NCBI GenBank assembly: GCA_023014365.1
Contig: JAEBUN010000006.1
Span: forward strand, 1,240,001-1,304,000
Length of the DNA stretch: 64,000 nt
Direction: 5' to 3'
Source: Lepiota brunneoincarnata
Lineage: Eukaryota > Basidiomycota > Agaricomycetes > Agaricales > Agaricaceae
Shown: positions 25,901 to 37,380 of the stretch, one piece after another
Layout: each line of letters starts with the position of its first letter
How positions within the stretch are numbered: the stretch's first letter is position 1
Translations under genes and position numbers: made by a program
The notes under the pieces: model-generated
The model's database searches: none
Told to the model about the DNA's origin: nothing
The model's input: the letters and a program-made list of their open reading frames with translations, nothing else

Positions 25901-26215
25901 GAGAGAATTAGTTGGCATTTCGCAACTCTGGGTGATATAGATACCCACCTTGCCAAAGGTAATAGTCTCTGGTGATCAATCCATTCAGTAGACTCGGCGG
26001 CGCCACTATTGAGTAAACGCACTTAGAATTGCCATCTGATCCAACTTTAGCAAGATCCATTGTTTCGCATTGCTCCCTTGGTAAGCACCACTCCATCTAC
26101 TTGACTGGTCTAAAGGCCTGTCCAGTAGTATGTGTTCTGGACCATATCTTCCACTGTGGGGCGTCGACTGAGCGACCGTGTAGCTCAGCGAGACTGATGG
26201 TAGCGACGTGATCAT
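22974..26215 (-). CDS. Muskelin homologue (discoidin, CTLH, kelch)
   Basis: Subunit-type adaptor of the GID/CTLH E3 ligase. The N-terminal discoidin-like domain starts MITSLPSVSLSYTV (ATG 26215) and continues YGPEHILLDRPLDQSSRWS, TITFGK, NMKDFKVYVGITEENLVEVL, NDTTPETFPIRH and FPTRYVKVVPLS. The CTLH-like helical region reads LTPYQDILSRAF and LHTILVLQGAFKDTEKHL. Kelch repeats follow (DHINEVVYMHGGYNGGKCLD, ILYVYGGRV, MLYIFAGQREEKYLADMYAY, MYLFGGSAS). The muskelin C-terminus is RKATYRIRRQQ/FREMCED, KALMFLQTQVSPVVNH and DYRSLMTFLL, then an acidic tail ending at 22974. Every exon junction checked is in frame. It diverges head to head from the first subtilase gene, with about 1 kb between the starts. 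Confidence 0.9.
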
Positions 26216-27110
26216 GTTTGGCAAAACGTTGGGCGGTTGTGAGCGGTGACGTGTGAGGACTGTGAGTGTTTATATTTGTCTATGGGCCAGCTGGCGGTTG
26301 TGGTTGAACGATGCCCCTCGGGTTGATCCCTGCGCGGCGCCGTGTCACTGGCTTCATCTCCCTGGCGCGTCCGTTATCTACCAGCACGTGATGCTCTACT
26401 CTCCTTCCATTCAGGCATCCAAAGCCAACTGGTGCACCCAGTGGGTCGTATCACTCTCGTAGAATGCCCGTCGTTGGGAGTGTCGGGTACCCTATGATGA
26501 CTATAACTTTGTTCTCTCAGCAGCTTCGACCATACTCTGGATTTTCTGTTCTCATATCCACTTGCCAACAGAACTTTCCAGATGTGTTTCCTCTTGACAA
26601 GAACAGCAGCCCAAAGCACTGAACCCGCAAGCGGTGTCATTCAAACGTGGGTAACACGGCTATATAGTGTATGCTCCATACGACGAGGAGATCAGCATCC
26701 TGGGCCGCCTGCCCTATGATTCGCAAACGCATCTCGTGATTTCAGCCAGCTGCATGACCTGCGAAATTCTCCCGGCTTTATCACTCGCCTTCACACGAAC
26801 GGACAACGATAAGAATATGCCTGTTTCCCGAACCACTATATAGGGGTTTAACCCTCTCTTTATTCTCAGGTCCCAAACGCAATGTGATTCCATGAGAAAC
26901 GATACCAGTCACCTACTGTCCCACCGTGTGGGAGCCACTTTCCCACTACCTGCACCCGTCAAACTACTACAATACCAACAATTCTGATCGCGTCTACGGA
27001 ACCATGTGGTTGGTGATAAAGAACTGGCGACTGACGGTAGCTATCGCTCAAGGGTACCGAACCATGAAATTGCCCGCATTCTACACTTACACCCGGCTTT
27101 CTCATCGAGT
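26216..27110. other. Divergent intergenic region between muskelin and subtilase 1
   Basis: Left part of a 1056-base region separating two outward-facing starts. I see no gene. A CTATATAGG-like box near 26836 and another at 26661 could be core-promoter elements, but nothing fixes which gene they serve. Confidence 0.4.
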
Positions 27111-27124
27111 ATATTTACGGCAAA
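27111..27124 (+). promoter_or_regulatory. Upstream block shared by both subtilase promoters
   Basis: The bases ATATTTACGGCAAA lie 108 bases before the TATA box of subtilase 1. Nearly the same block lies at 39062-39075, 111 bases before the TATA box of subtilase 2. Short nearby blocks (CGTCAGGCA, CAGTGAT) are also shared. The spacing is kept although the flanks have diverged, so this may be a protein-binding site or simply remains of recent duplication. Confidence 0.35.
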
Positions 27125-27218
27125 CGTTTCATCCGCGTCAGGCAATGCGAGACGCACTCTATCAGTGATTCTTCTCGCATGCTCACATGTCTCCGTCCGA
27201 ATACTGCCTCCTGTCGAG

Positions 27219-27224
27219 TATAAA
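27219..27224 (+). promoter_or_regulatory. TATA box of subtilase 1
   Basis: TATAAA, followed by GGC, 53 bases upstream of the ATG at 27272. The second subtilase has the same TATAAAGGCT context 62 bases upstream of its ATG. Confidence 0.5.
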
Positions 27225-27271
27225 GGCTTTATTCGATAACACACTGTGAGAGCCACCATCCCCCTTTCATC

Positions 27272-30200
27272 ATGAAGAGATTGGTGTCCCTGGCCCTTCT
27301 GTTAGGCGCAAGCTCCGCTTTTGCTGCTGTACCTATCTCTAGTGTGCAGCGCAAGTCTAACCTTCCGATTGTCGCCAATAGGTTCATAGTCGAGGTTGAC
27401 GAGGTCGCAGACATACCCAATAAACGCTCAATTCCATCAGTATGTGATCCCTACTCAGTGACTTAATAGGTTTTTCCCCGCTGACGACACTATTAGCTTC
27501 ACGAACGTCTCTACTCTCATCTCAAAGCTCGGGATGTTGTGTTCGACGTAAACAGGGAATTTAAAGAGGAAGGTCTTTTCGTCGGAGCAGCGATTACCCT
27601 GGAAAATACTCAGGTGAGTCTTCCCATGATGGATATTTTGTCGGTCTAAGTACGAACGTCCTAAAAGGATGTCGCCGCTTTGCAAGATGCACCAGGTGTC
27701 AAGGCCATTCGTCCCGTCCGTAAATTCGACATTCCAAAGTATGTTGTCTCTCCACAGGTTGTCGATGAGATTGATGTGCGAGATTTTTTAGACCTGTGTT
27801 CAAGCACGTTGTCACCGGACCCAATGACCCTGCAATTCCACCCGACTCAGAGTCTACCCACATCCTTACTGTAGGTCATTAACTCAGGAACGTCTCTCCC
27901 GACCAATCAACTTGACGTGTATGTAGGGTGTTGACAAGCTCCATGCTGAGGGACGTACTGGAAAGGGTATTAAAATCGGCATGTAAGTCACCATCACAGG
28001 TGCTTGTAGCCAGAACTTATACTCTATTTTTAGTCTCGATACTGGTATGCATTCACGCTTGGGGTTCCAACCAAAGGTTAAACCCAGACTGCTCTAGGCA
28101 TTGATTACACTCACCCATCTCTTGGTGGAGCCTTCGGACCAGGAAATAAGGTGATTGGTGGGTTCGACCTCGTAGGAGACGCTTATGATGGTCAGTTGTA
28201 GGAATAAGTATAAAATCCATCTTCTAATGCCCTACAACAGGTTCGAACGCTCCCCGTTCCCGATAACGACCCTCTCGACCAGTGCAATGGACATGGTACC
28301 CATGTGGCTGTGAGTCTGTCCTTAATCTCTCCTACACTAGGGCCCCCTGCGTGCGCTTCGGGGGCCCAATCCCCAAATTACGTCCAGACTTCTGAGCTAT
28401 GATATCTGGTTTTGGATAATAGGGCATCATTGGGGCAAACCCAGGAAACGATTTTGGCATCAGCGGCGTTGCGTACGAGGCAGTCGCTCTCAAGTTATAG
28501 GGTGTTCGGATGTGGAGGTTTCGTCACTGATGATGGTGGGTTATCGAGAGATCCTTGCTATGTCAGATGGAGGGATAATGACAATGGGCTACTAACAGTT
28601 CTTATTGACGCGTTATTGATGGGTTTCAGGGACGGGCAGGATATCATGACACTGTCATTGGGAGGTGCTGATGGTTGGACCGAATCGAGCTCCGCTGTTG
28701 TTGCGAGCAGAATTGTTGCTCGCGGTAAAGTCATCACCATTGCGGCTGGCAACGACGTAAGCTATCGCTCACGATCTTTGCAATTTGAGGATCCTAACGT
28801 TTGTCGGGCCCTAGGGTGCTTCTGGCTCTTGGTATTCTTCCAGTCCTGGAAACGGTATCAACGTTATTTCTGTGGCCAGTCTCGACAAGTAAGTCCACCG
28901 CCCCTTATGCTATCGCACACAAGTCAGAAACTGATGCCCCGCAAGTACGGTCATTCCTCTACAGAACGCCACTGTGCACGGAGCGCAACACGACCCCATC
29001 ACCTACTTCGCCACCTTCCCCCTTCCAGTCGAGGGCGAGCTGCCAATTTTTGCTATATCCAACGACACCACCGTTGTTGATGACGCTTGCAACCCATTGC
29101 CCGATACCACACCTGATTTGTCGGACAAGTTGGTTATCATCCGTCGGGGTACGTGTACCTTCGTGCAGAAACTGACAAACGCAGGCTGCGAAGGGCGCTA
29201 AAGTTGTTTGGATCTACGAGTAAGATGTTCGATAATTGAGATTGGGATTTAGTTGCTGAAACATGCCGCATAGCAATGGCTCTGGGTTTGCGGGTATTGA
29301 TGTTGGAGATTTCCTCGCTACTCTCATTCAGGCAGCTGATGGTGAATTCGTAAGGTTTTTGTTATGTCTTGCTAGCTTATGAATATCTATGGACTAACTC
29401 TTGTGCTAGCTCGTCCAACAATTCGTCGCTGGTGTTCCTGTTACAATTTCTTTCCCCCAAACTGGTGGATCAACCAACTTCCCCGATCCTAATGGTGGCC
29501 TAATCTCTGGCTTCAGCAGGTGAATATATGCCCTATAATTTTAATATCCGCTTATACACGTACTACACAGCTATGGTCCTTCCAACGATTTCTTCTTCAA
29601 ACCAGCCGTCGCCGCCCCTGGAGGCAACATCTTAGTCCACCCTCCCCGTTCCCCTTGGTTCCTTCGGTGTCGAGTCCGGAACTTCCATGGCCACTCCTTT
29701 CGTTGCTGGAAGCGCTGCTCTCCTTCTTGAAGCGAAGGGTAGGAGTGCAGATGTCGCGGTAGCTGCTCGCTCGATTTTCGAATCAACTGCAAAGAGGGTT
29801 CCCTCGAGCAAGACCGATGGTGATCCACTCCAAACAGTGACCCAGCAAGGAAGTGGCTTGATCAATGTGTTCGATGCTATCCATGCCGAGACGGTGGTTT
29901 CTCCGACTGAGCTGATTGTCAATGACACAGCGAACGCTAAGCCTGTGTGAGTGATTCCCAGAAAAGTGAGCAAGGATCAATAGGCTGACTGTTCGTGGAT
30001 TGCAGACAAAGATTCACCATTCGGAACACTGGCAAGGCATCTAAGAAATATACTTTGAGCCATGTGCCTGCTGGAACTGCTTTAAGTGTCCAGGCAGGGA
30101 CCATCTTCCCTGCAAATGGACCAGTTCCGCTCGCTGACGCCCCTGCCAGAGTTACTGTTAGTCCTTCGACATTCACCCTCCGACCTGGTGCATCTCAAGT

Positions 30201-30974
30201 TGTAGTCGCTTCGATCTCGCCTCCTCGTGGTCTCGATGCGTCGACATTCCCTGTGTACTCTGGGTATATTGAGGATCGCGGATGGCCAACAGAACTTCCA
30301 CGTTACTTATATCGGACTTGTTGGTTCATTGAAAGACAAGCAGGTTGTGGACAATACGGATGTGTTCTTTGGCATCCCGATTCCTGCTATACTGGATAGT
30401 GCTGGTGATGTCCAGGAGGGACCAGTTAATTACACCTTCGCGAACCAGGATGTTCCGACATTGTTGTGGCGGTAAGCCCTGTGCCTCTTTAGGATGACAA
30501 AGAAGCTACTGAATTATCCCCCGTTTATATAGTCAAACCTTCGGGACTCCTCGCCTGGTTGTTGATCCTTGTCGATTCCAACATCCAGGTTAAGACTACC
30601 TTGAATACTAGAGATATCGGTGACAGGCCTATCATTACCTTCCCACAACGTGGCAGGACAGGAACCTTCTCCCAAGTACGGACGATTGGCTCTATCTTCG
30701 AGATTGATTTCCTTACTCGAAACAACGAGGTACAATTACTCATTCATTTCCTGAGAGTTGAGCTTCTGACATTCTTATTTTCACTCTACTGCAGGATCCG
30801 GATGACAATGGGTTCAATACTTTTGTTTTGGAGACTCCGACCTTTGCAAATGGCACTGTGATCCCAAACGGGACATATAGGCTGCTGCTGCGTGCATTGA
30901 GGGTCGCCGGGAACCCTGCACGGGAGGAGGATTATGAGGTTTACTTGAGCCCGATTATCGGAGTTACTGTGTAA
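27272..30974 (+). pseudogene. Subtilase 1 (secreted S8 serine protease, PA and C-terminal domains), frame broken
   Basis: Vpr/C5a-peptidase-like secreted subtilisin, about 880 codons if repaired. Signal peptide MKRLVSLALLLGASSAFA, a propeptide, then LDTG (Asp, across a 53-nt intron 28045-28097), NGHGTHVA (His), the protease-associated insert (LVIIRRGTCTFVQKLTN) and GTSMATPFVAG (Ser). A beta-rich C-terminal region ends GVTV at 30974. The catalytic triad is kept. Six single-base insertions relative to the paralogue or to the expected frame occur near 28250, 28480, 29184, 29635, 30274 and 30568. No nonsense substitution was found. It could therefore be a live gene with sequence errors or a young pseudogene. 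TATA box and divergent neighbour are described separately. About fifteen short introns. Confidence 0.75.
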
Positions 30975-31008
30975 GCAGAGAATTTCGGGATTGTGAGCCA
31001 CGTATATA

Positions 31009-32113
31009 TTACAGATAAATGCAGTCCAAGTGATCGGGGAATACATGATTATAAGCTGTAGTGACGTTACTTTGTCGTTCATCGATTACCCGACCCAGCG
31101 CAACTTGATGAACAACCAACACAGAGGCAAATAACTGGCGATTAAAATAATCAGAAGTGTTATCATAAGCTTTGGGCCACGATTTAAATACCTGACACAT
31201 AACAATAACGAATGGAACTACCGTCATAGAATCCTGGCCAGCTGCTACCCCAACGACTGCCACCAGTGCGACAAGGATATTCACAGCAGCAGATTGCAGT
31301 AGGATCCCTATGATGCGGAGATGCGCTTTGGTTGCAGTACTATTACCAAAGCACACTTCCGCCATACGTCTGTGTAGAACCAAACGAATGGTGATGTAGA
31401 ATGTCGCGAATGAATTGAGAAGGATATTGGATCCGAGGGTTACGAGTGCAAGTGCACTTTTTGAGAAAGTGAGTGTTTGAGTGGGGTTAATTTGTATTGA
31501 GTCCGCTACAATAATTCCTGCCACTTTGTCTTGTGAGCACTGAGTACCACTAGATTCAGAAATGTTTACTCTATGGGCGTACCCACTGTCACTACCCAAA
31601 GGCACATTGGAAAAGCCCAGAAGAATTTCTGGAGGTAGGATCTTCTATTTCCCAGAGCCCTCTGGCACCATGTAACAACGCCAAACCTTGGGTGGGCCAT
31701 TAAAAGAGTGGACACCGCCACGTACTTATATTGCTTACAAGAAGCCCATCTGTCAGACCGGTAACACCGACTGCAAGCACACCATCGACGACCGACAAGG
31801 TGCGAATCATTTCCGCATATTGCTCCACAGGCCCAGAACTCGAAAGAACGACTGTCGGAACTTGACTTGTAACGAATTATACCACTGCTAGGGCGGTATT
31901 AGCCAATAGCAGTACACTGATATACGCTTGTAGCAACCGCCGCCGTTTTAAGCCCACTTTCTCATTCGACGACAGAGGGGATATGGAAAGTGTACCGAGC
32001 GTAAGTGAACCGCCATAAAACACAGCCCCGATAAGCCCTGCAATCGCCAACGCCAGCATCTCGTGAAATAAGAGACAAAGTGCAAAACCCTGGCAGAATG
32101 ACGGTGTGCCCAT
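31009..32113 (-). pseudogene. 7TM protein copy A, disabled
   Basis: Starts MGTPSFCQGFALCLLFHEML. Membrane segments can be followed (LAIAGLIGAVFYGGSLTLG, LLQAYISVLLLANTAL, ALVTLGSNILLNSFATFY, IIGILLQSAAVNILVALVAV). Aligned to copy B, the codon TAT after AVV has become TAA, a nonsense substitution without length change. One base is inserted near 31670 after CYMV, and the normal stop is lost (TAA to TAT), so the frame runs on to 31009. Three independent lesions make a pseudogene likely. The family is a seven-transmembrane type frequent in agaricomycetes; I do not know a function. Confidence 0.65.
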
Positions 32114-32751
32114 GCCTGTATGCTCTGTGGGTTACGGATGGTTTTGCGAGGGGAGTAGGCTGCTGTTGAGATGGGGAGATCATTAACGTATTTACGAAGG
32201 AGAGGGAGGACATCAATCATGCTAGATGGATCCCATTTGGAGAATCATAAGTATTTTCAACGCCCTAATCAGATTCTAGTCAAGTCTGAAGTACTGACCT
32301 GCCTGTTGCCCACCGAGCAAGAATTGCTTAGTGGCTTCCCCATGGCTTCATTTTCAAAGCACCTGGAGGGAACTGCAGGAATTTCTAGTTGACGGTTTTG
32401 CGCCCTTGACCTCATCATCCTGTGCTTGATCGGAGGCTTAACACGTGGAGACCCAGCGGCCTTCCTGTGATCGTGATGACGCTGGTCCCTCGCCGTGCAT
32501 CACTAATTCATCTGGAGCTGATACATACACTATTTCTGTGCGTCATCCGGCGATACACCACAGCAGCCGCCGCTCGTGGCCAAGTTCTTCTTACCTTCGA
32601 CACACATTCCCAGACCTTCTAGAGCGGGAAGCTATTGTTGGACATAATAAGGATTGGTTTTTGCGGTTTGCCTGTCCAAGGAAGTCCATTCGTCGTCCAC
32701 GGTCCCTCTGCCTCTCAGTTTGACTAATCCTCAAATCTTAAGTGCATCATT

Positions 32752-33212
32752 TACGGATGTGTTCTTTGGTGTCCTGATTCCTGCTATACTGGATAGCGCC
32801 GGCGACATCCAGGAGGGACCAGTCAACTATACCTTCGCAAACCAGGATGTTCCGACGTTATTATGGCAGTAAGCCCCGTACCTCTGGATGACAAAGAAAT
32901 TATTGAATCATCCCCGTATATATAGTCAAGCCCATAGGACTCCTCACCTGATTTTTGATCTTGTTGATTCCAACATCCAGGTTAAGACTGCCTTAGAATA
33001 TTAGAGATATTGGTGACAAGCCTACCATTACCTTCTCACAACGTGGCAGGGTGGGGACCTCCCCCCAAGTGCGGACGACTGGCCCTATCTCCGAGATCAA
33101 TTTCCTTGATCGAAACAACGAGGTACAATTATTCATTCATTTCCCCAGGAACCCTGCACGGGAGGAGGTTTATGAGGTTTACTTGAACCCGATTATCGGA
33201 GTTACTGTGTAA
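32752..33212 (+). pseudogene. Subtilase 3'-end fragment with internal deletion
   Basis: Homologous to the end of subtilase 1 from DVFFG to the stop. It reads VFFGVLIPAILDSAGDIQEG and later NPAREEVYEVYLNPIIGVTV. Compared with subtilase 1 about 155 bases are missing between CATTCATTTCC and GGAACCCTGC, and further stops interrupt it (TTAGAATATTAG). No start, signal peptide or catalytic domain is present. It cannot encode a protease. Confidence 0.7.
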
Positions 33213-33288
33213 GCAGAGAATTTCGGGATCGTGAGCCGCGTACATAATACAGATAACTGCAGTCCAAGTGATTGGGGAATACATGATT

Positions 33289-34339
33289 TTAAGCTGTATT
33301 GACGTGACTTTGTCGTTCATCGATTACCCGACCCAGCGCAACTTGATGAATAATCAACACAGAAGCAAATGACTGATGATTAAAAAAAATTAGAAGTGTT
33401 ATCATAAGCTTTGGGCAACGATTGAAATACCTGACACATAACAATAACGAATAATACAGCCGTTGCAAAATACTGGCTGACTACTACTCCAACGACTGCC
33501 ACCAGTGTGACGGGGATATTCACAGCAGCAGATTGCAGTAGGATCCCTATGATGCGGAGATGCTGTTTGGTTGCAGTGCTATTACCAAAGCACACTTTCA
33601 CCATACGTCTGTGTAGAACCAAGCGAATGGCGATGTAGGTTGTCGCGAAGGAATTGAGAAGAATGTTGGATCCAAGGACTATGAGTGCAAGTGCACCCCG
33701 TAGGGAGGAGAGTACTAGAACGGATTTCGTCAAGCCCGTTACAATAGATCCTACCACTTTGTTTGGTTGAGTATCACTAGATTCAGAAATATTTACCCTA
33801 TGGACGTACCCACTGTCACTACCCAGAGGCACATTGGAAAAGCCCAGAAGAACATTTGGAGGTAGGATTTCCTATTTCCCAGAGCCCTCTGGACCATGTA
33901 ACAAGCGCCAAACCTTGGATGGGTGTCAAAAGAGTGGACGGCATCACATACTTGAATTGCTTACAAGAAGTCCATCTGTCAGACCAACAGTAATAATCCC
34001 AAACAAGCCATCGATGGTCGACAAGTTGCGAAGCACTTCCTTGTGCTGCTCTGCAGGCACGGAACTCAAAAGAATGACTGTCGGAACTTGACTAGCGACG
34101 AAATACACCACTGCTAAGGCAGTATCGGCCAATAGCAGAGTACTGATATACGCTTGTAGAAGCCGCTTCTGTTTTAAACCCACTTTCCCATTTGACGACA
34201 GAAGGGATATGGAAAGTGTGCCGAGCGTAAGTGAACCGCCATAAAATACAGCGCCAATAAACCCCGCAATTGCTAGCGCCATCATTTCGTCAATTAAAAA
34301 ACAAAGTGCAAAAGTCTGGCAGAATGACGGCGTGCCCAT
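33289..34339 (-). pseudogene. 7TM protein copy B, one frameshift
   Basis: First exon MGTPSFCQTFALCFLIDEMM to TVGLTDGLL is open (ATG 34339). After the intron (GTAAGC..CCAAG) the expected VWRCYMVQRALGNRKSYLQM needs removal of one base near 33906. The remaining exons splice as in copy D and end VNTA at 33289. This is the only lesion I can see, so copy B could still be functional if that base is a sequence error. About 290 residues, seven hydrophobic segments, two short introns in the second half. Confidence 0.6.
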
Positions 34340-34599
34340 GATTGTACGCTCTAGGAGTTACGGATGGTGTTGTAAGAGGGGAGTAGGCTGGACCAGGAGG
34401 CCACTAATGTGGAGACTCCAGCAGCCTTCCTATGATCATGATGGCACTTGTCTGTCGCTATGCACTACTAATTCATCGACGGCATGTACCACATATCTGG
34501 AGTTGATACATACACCATTTCTGTGCGTCATCCGGCGATATACCACAGCAGCCACCACTCGTCGCCGAGTCCATTTTACCTTTGACACACATTGCCAGA

Positions 34600-34665
34600 T
34601 TGCCTTCTAGAGCGAACCCTGACCGGAAGGGGGTTTATGGGGTTTACCTGAACCCAATGATCACA
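34600..34665 (+). repeat. Eroded subtilase tail beside 7TM copy C
   Basis: About 55 bases, GGGGTTTACCTGAACCCAAT and flanks, align with the last codons of the subtilases (EVYLNPIIG). Like copies A and B it sits just past the 3' end of a 7TM locus. Too short to be a gene. Confidence 0.5.
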
Positions 34666-34744
34666 AATCGTGAGTGGTGTACATATTAGAGATAACCGTA
34701 GTTCAAGTGACCAAGAAAACCTAATATGACCCCAAGTTGTATCG

Positions 34745-35545
34745 ACGTTGCTTCGTCGTTCACAAAATTCCCAGTCCATTGTAACATGATGAATCAACAA
34801 GGAGAAAAATGACCGACAATTTACTAAGAAACAATCAGAAGTGTTATAATTATAACACGAGCCGTCATGGAACGATTTAAATACCTGGCCTATGGCAACA
34901 ATGAACACGACAGCTGTCCCGAAATATTGGCCACCCGCCAGTACGATGGATGTCACCAGTGTGGTAAGGATGTTCCCCATAATAGGATCCCCACAATGCG
35001 GAGACGCTGTTTCGTCGTAGCATCGTCACCAAGGCACGCTTTCGCCGTTCGTCTATGTAGAAGCAAGCGAATGGTGATGCAGAGTGCCGCGAAGGCATTC
35101 AGAAGGATGCTGCGTCCAAAGGCTATGAGTTGGAGTGTAATTCAGAGGCGCTGGAGTCGGGTTGAGCTACTACTCACCGGGCTTTCGATGGATGCTACCA
35201 CTTTGGCTTGTTGAATGCCACTGATTTCGGAAATATTCATTCTATGAACATACCCAATCCTACCATCAATCGACACTGGAATCAGGGCGTAGGCAATGTC
35301 TAAGTTGTCAGATATCTCCATCTGGATTACTCCAGGGCTCGAGAGGAAAATCATCGGAAATGCACCTATAATGAAAAACGTTGCCACAAAGGCAATATTG
35401 GCCAATAGCGGGGTAGAGATATATCCTCATAGAACCCGCTGCCATTCCGGTCCCTTTTGATACCGGGTACACGGGCCACCGTAGAATGCGGTCCCAACAA
35501 GCCTTGCAGAACGTCCGGATGGTCATGCTCTTATACTGCAGGGTC
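34745..35545 (-). pseudogene. 7TM protein copy C, decayed
   Basis: Only pieces align with the other copies: CHSTVALLRSV-type remains near 35480, then ANIAFVATFFIIGAFPMIFLSS with DIAYALIPVSI. The reading then jumps directly into the intronic NISEISG region, so the part encoding VWRCYMVQRALGN is deleted. The first exon also lacks about 38 bases. Later pieces (FGTAVVFIVAIGQVF) are frameshifted. Clearly non-functional. Confidence 0.6.
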
Positions 35546-36219
35546 ACAGATGATCTTGTAGGAAGGCAGCCATCAACGCAACCGTATACTGTGTGGGAGG
35601 CGGGGAGGATCAAGCATCTCTGGACAGATCCTTGAAGCGCTGACCTGTCAGCCACCGCAGAGAGAAATATCGGTGGTTGCCCCATAAGTTCATTCTAATT
35701 TCTCATGACAGGCAGCTGTACAGGGGTTGCAGGATTTAGAGTTATTTTTGCATTAGCTTAGAACTACAAATCCTATTAAGAACATGATGAGGGTAGTTTG
35801 TCCAGGTCATCGTCATTGATGGCATCTGTCATCAGTGGAATAGATGTTACAGTATTTCTATGCGTCGCCCTCGACTTGTATGAGGAAAAATTCCCTGCAT
35901 ATTTACTTCTCAGGGCAGGGGGTTGAATACGATAGGTGGCCGATTAAATTGGCTTGTAGCCACCATGTACGCTATTATTTGTCCCAGAAGGCGGCTGCAG
36001 ACAGGCGAGGCCAATTGACAATTATTGTCATGGACAACTTAGAACTGTCTTGTCACAGACCTATCCCGTTTCCTTGGATTCAGCTCTTCTGCTAAGTAGC
36101 GATCATTTGTATACTTCTCACAGTTATTTAATAAAGGCCAGGCACCTATGCATCGGTGCTTATGCCACTTCATGGTCAGCACTAACCAACTGAATTGTTC
36201 TCCCAGCTCGATACACTCG

Positions 36220-36250
36220 CCCCCTTATCAGGGTTGCTATGTGAGCAGAG
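36220..36250 (+). repeat. Last trace of subtilase tail beside 7TM copy D
   Basis: GGTTGCTATGTGAGCAGAGAA aligns with GAGTTACTGTGTAAGCAGAGAA of copy A, that is, the last codons and stop of the subtilase plus the convergent spacer. The stop codon itself is changed (TAA to TGA in this alignment). Confidence 0.4.
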
Positions 36251-36333
36251 AACCTCCAACAATTGTGAATTGTGTATATATTACATATAATTGCAGCCTG
36301 CAGTCCAAGGACCGGAAAAATCCGCATGGCCTT

Positions 36334-37380
36334 TTAAGCTGTATTAACACTGCCTTGCTGTTCACCGATTGCCCGACCGACCGCAACTTGATGGATAATC
36401 AACACAGAGGTAAATGACTGACAATTTAATAATAATAAATCAGATGTGTTACTATGAGCCGTCGTGGAACGATTTAAATACCTGGCCCGTAGCAGCAATG
36501 AACACAACAACCGTCCCAAAATATTGACCACTTGCTAATCCAATGATCGCCACCAGCGCGACAGGGATGTTCAGACCAGCGGATTGCAACAGGATCCCCA
36601 CAATGCGAACATGCTTTTTAGTTATAGCGTCATTACCAAGGCACGCTTTTACCATACGTCTGTGTGCGAGCAAGCGAATGGTAATGTAGAATGTTGCAAA
36701 GGAATTGAGAAGGATGTTGGATACGAGGGCGGCAATTAGAAGTGTACTTCGTACATGGAGGAACCGAGTTGAGTTGATCACTGAGCCCGCAATGGATCCT
36801 ATCACTTTGCCTTGTTGAGTACCGCTAGTTTCAGAAATATTTACTCTGCCGAGTACCTATGGTTGCTGCCCAGAGGAATATCGGAAAGACCCAGAAGAAC
36901 GTCTGAAAATGGGACTTCCTATTTCCCAGGGCCCTCTGGACCATGTAGCACCGCCATACCTTGACTAATCGTTAAAAGAGTGAATGGGCATCACATACTT
37001 GGATTGCTTACGAGGAGCCCATCCGTCAGACTGACAATTAACCCCGGAATTAGCACGTAGACAATGTTCACGATGTCAGAAACTTGTCGCAACTCTGCAG
37101 GGCTCGAAAGGAAGATCACGGGAATTGTAATTCTGATAAAAAAGGTTGCCACGAGGGCAGTATTGGCCAATAGCAAGGCACTGATATACGCTTGTAGAAA
37201 TCGCTTCTGTTTCGATCCCACTTTCCCGTTTGATGACAAAAGGAACATGGCAAGTATACCGAGCGTAAGAGAGCCACCGTAGAGTGCATTTCCGATAACC
37301 CCCGCAATCACCAGCACTATCATGTCGTGGAAATAGGAATGTAATGTACCAAGAGGCTGGCAGATCATTTGGGTATCCAT
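36334..37380 (-). CDS. 7TM protein copy D, intact orphan receptor-like protein
   Basis: Four exons (37012-37380, 36845-36959, 36482-36798, 36334-36417) join in frame to 294 residues. Introns are short and canonical, including one of only 46 nt. The start is MDTQMICQPLGTLHSYFHDM. Hydrophobic segments include IVLVIAGVIGNALYGGSL, FLQAYISALLLANTALVATF, FQTFFWVFPIFLWAATIG, LLIAALVSNILLNSFATFYI, VRIVGILLQSAGLNIPVALV and YFGTVVVFIAATGQ. The loop after the third pair carries DGLLVWRCYMVQRALGNRK. The end is EQQGSVNTA at 36334. Seven-pass proteins of this kind are common in agaricomycetes and are unassigned. The loop WRCYMVQRALGNR resembles a general feature of these families, not of Ste3. No ligand or function is known. 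Confidence 0.72.

Noticed and set aside
31009..37380. 7TM loci as Ste3-type pheromone receptors of a mating-type B locus
   Set aside because: The segments and loops do not show Ste3 motifs, no CAAX pheromone precursor frame was seen nearby, and the neighbours are subtilases.
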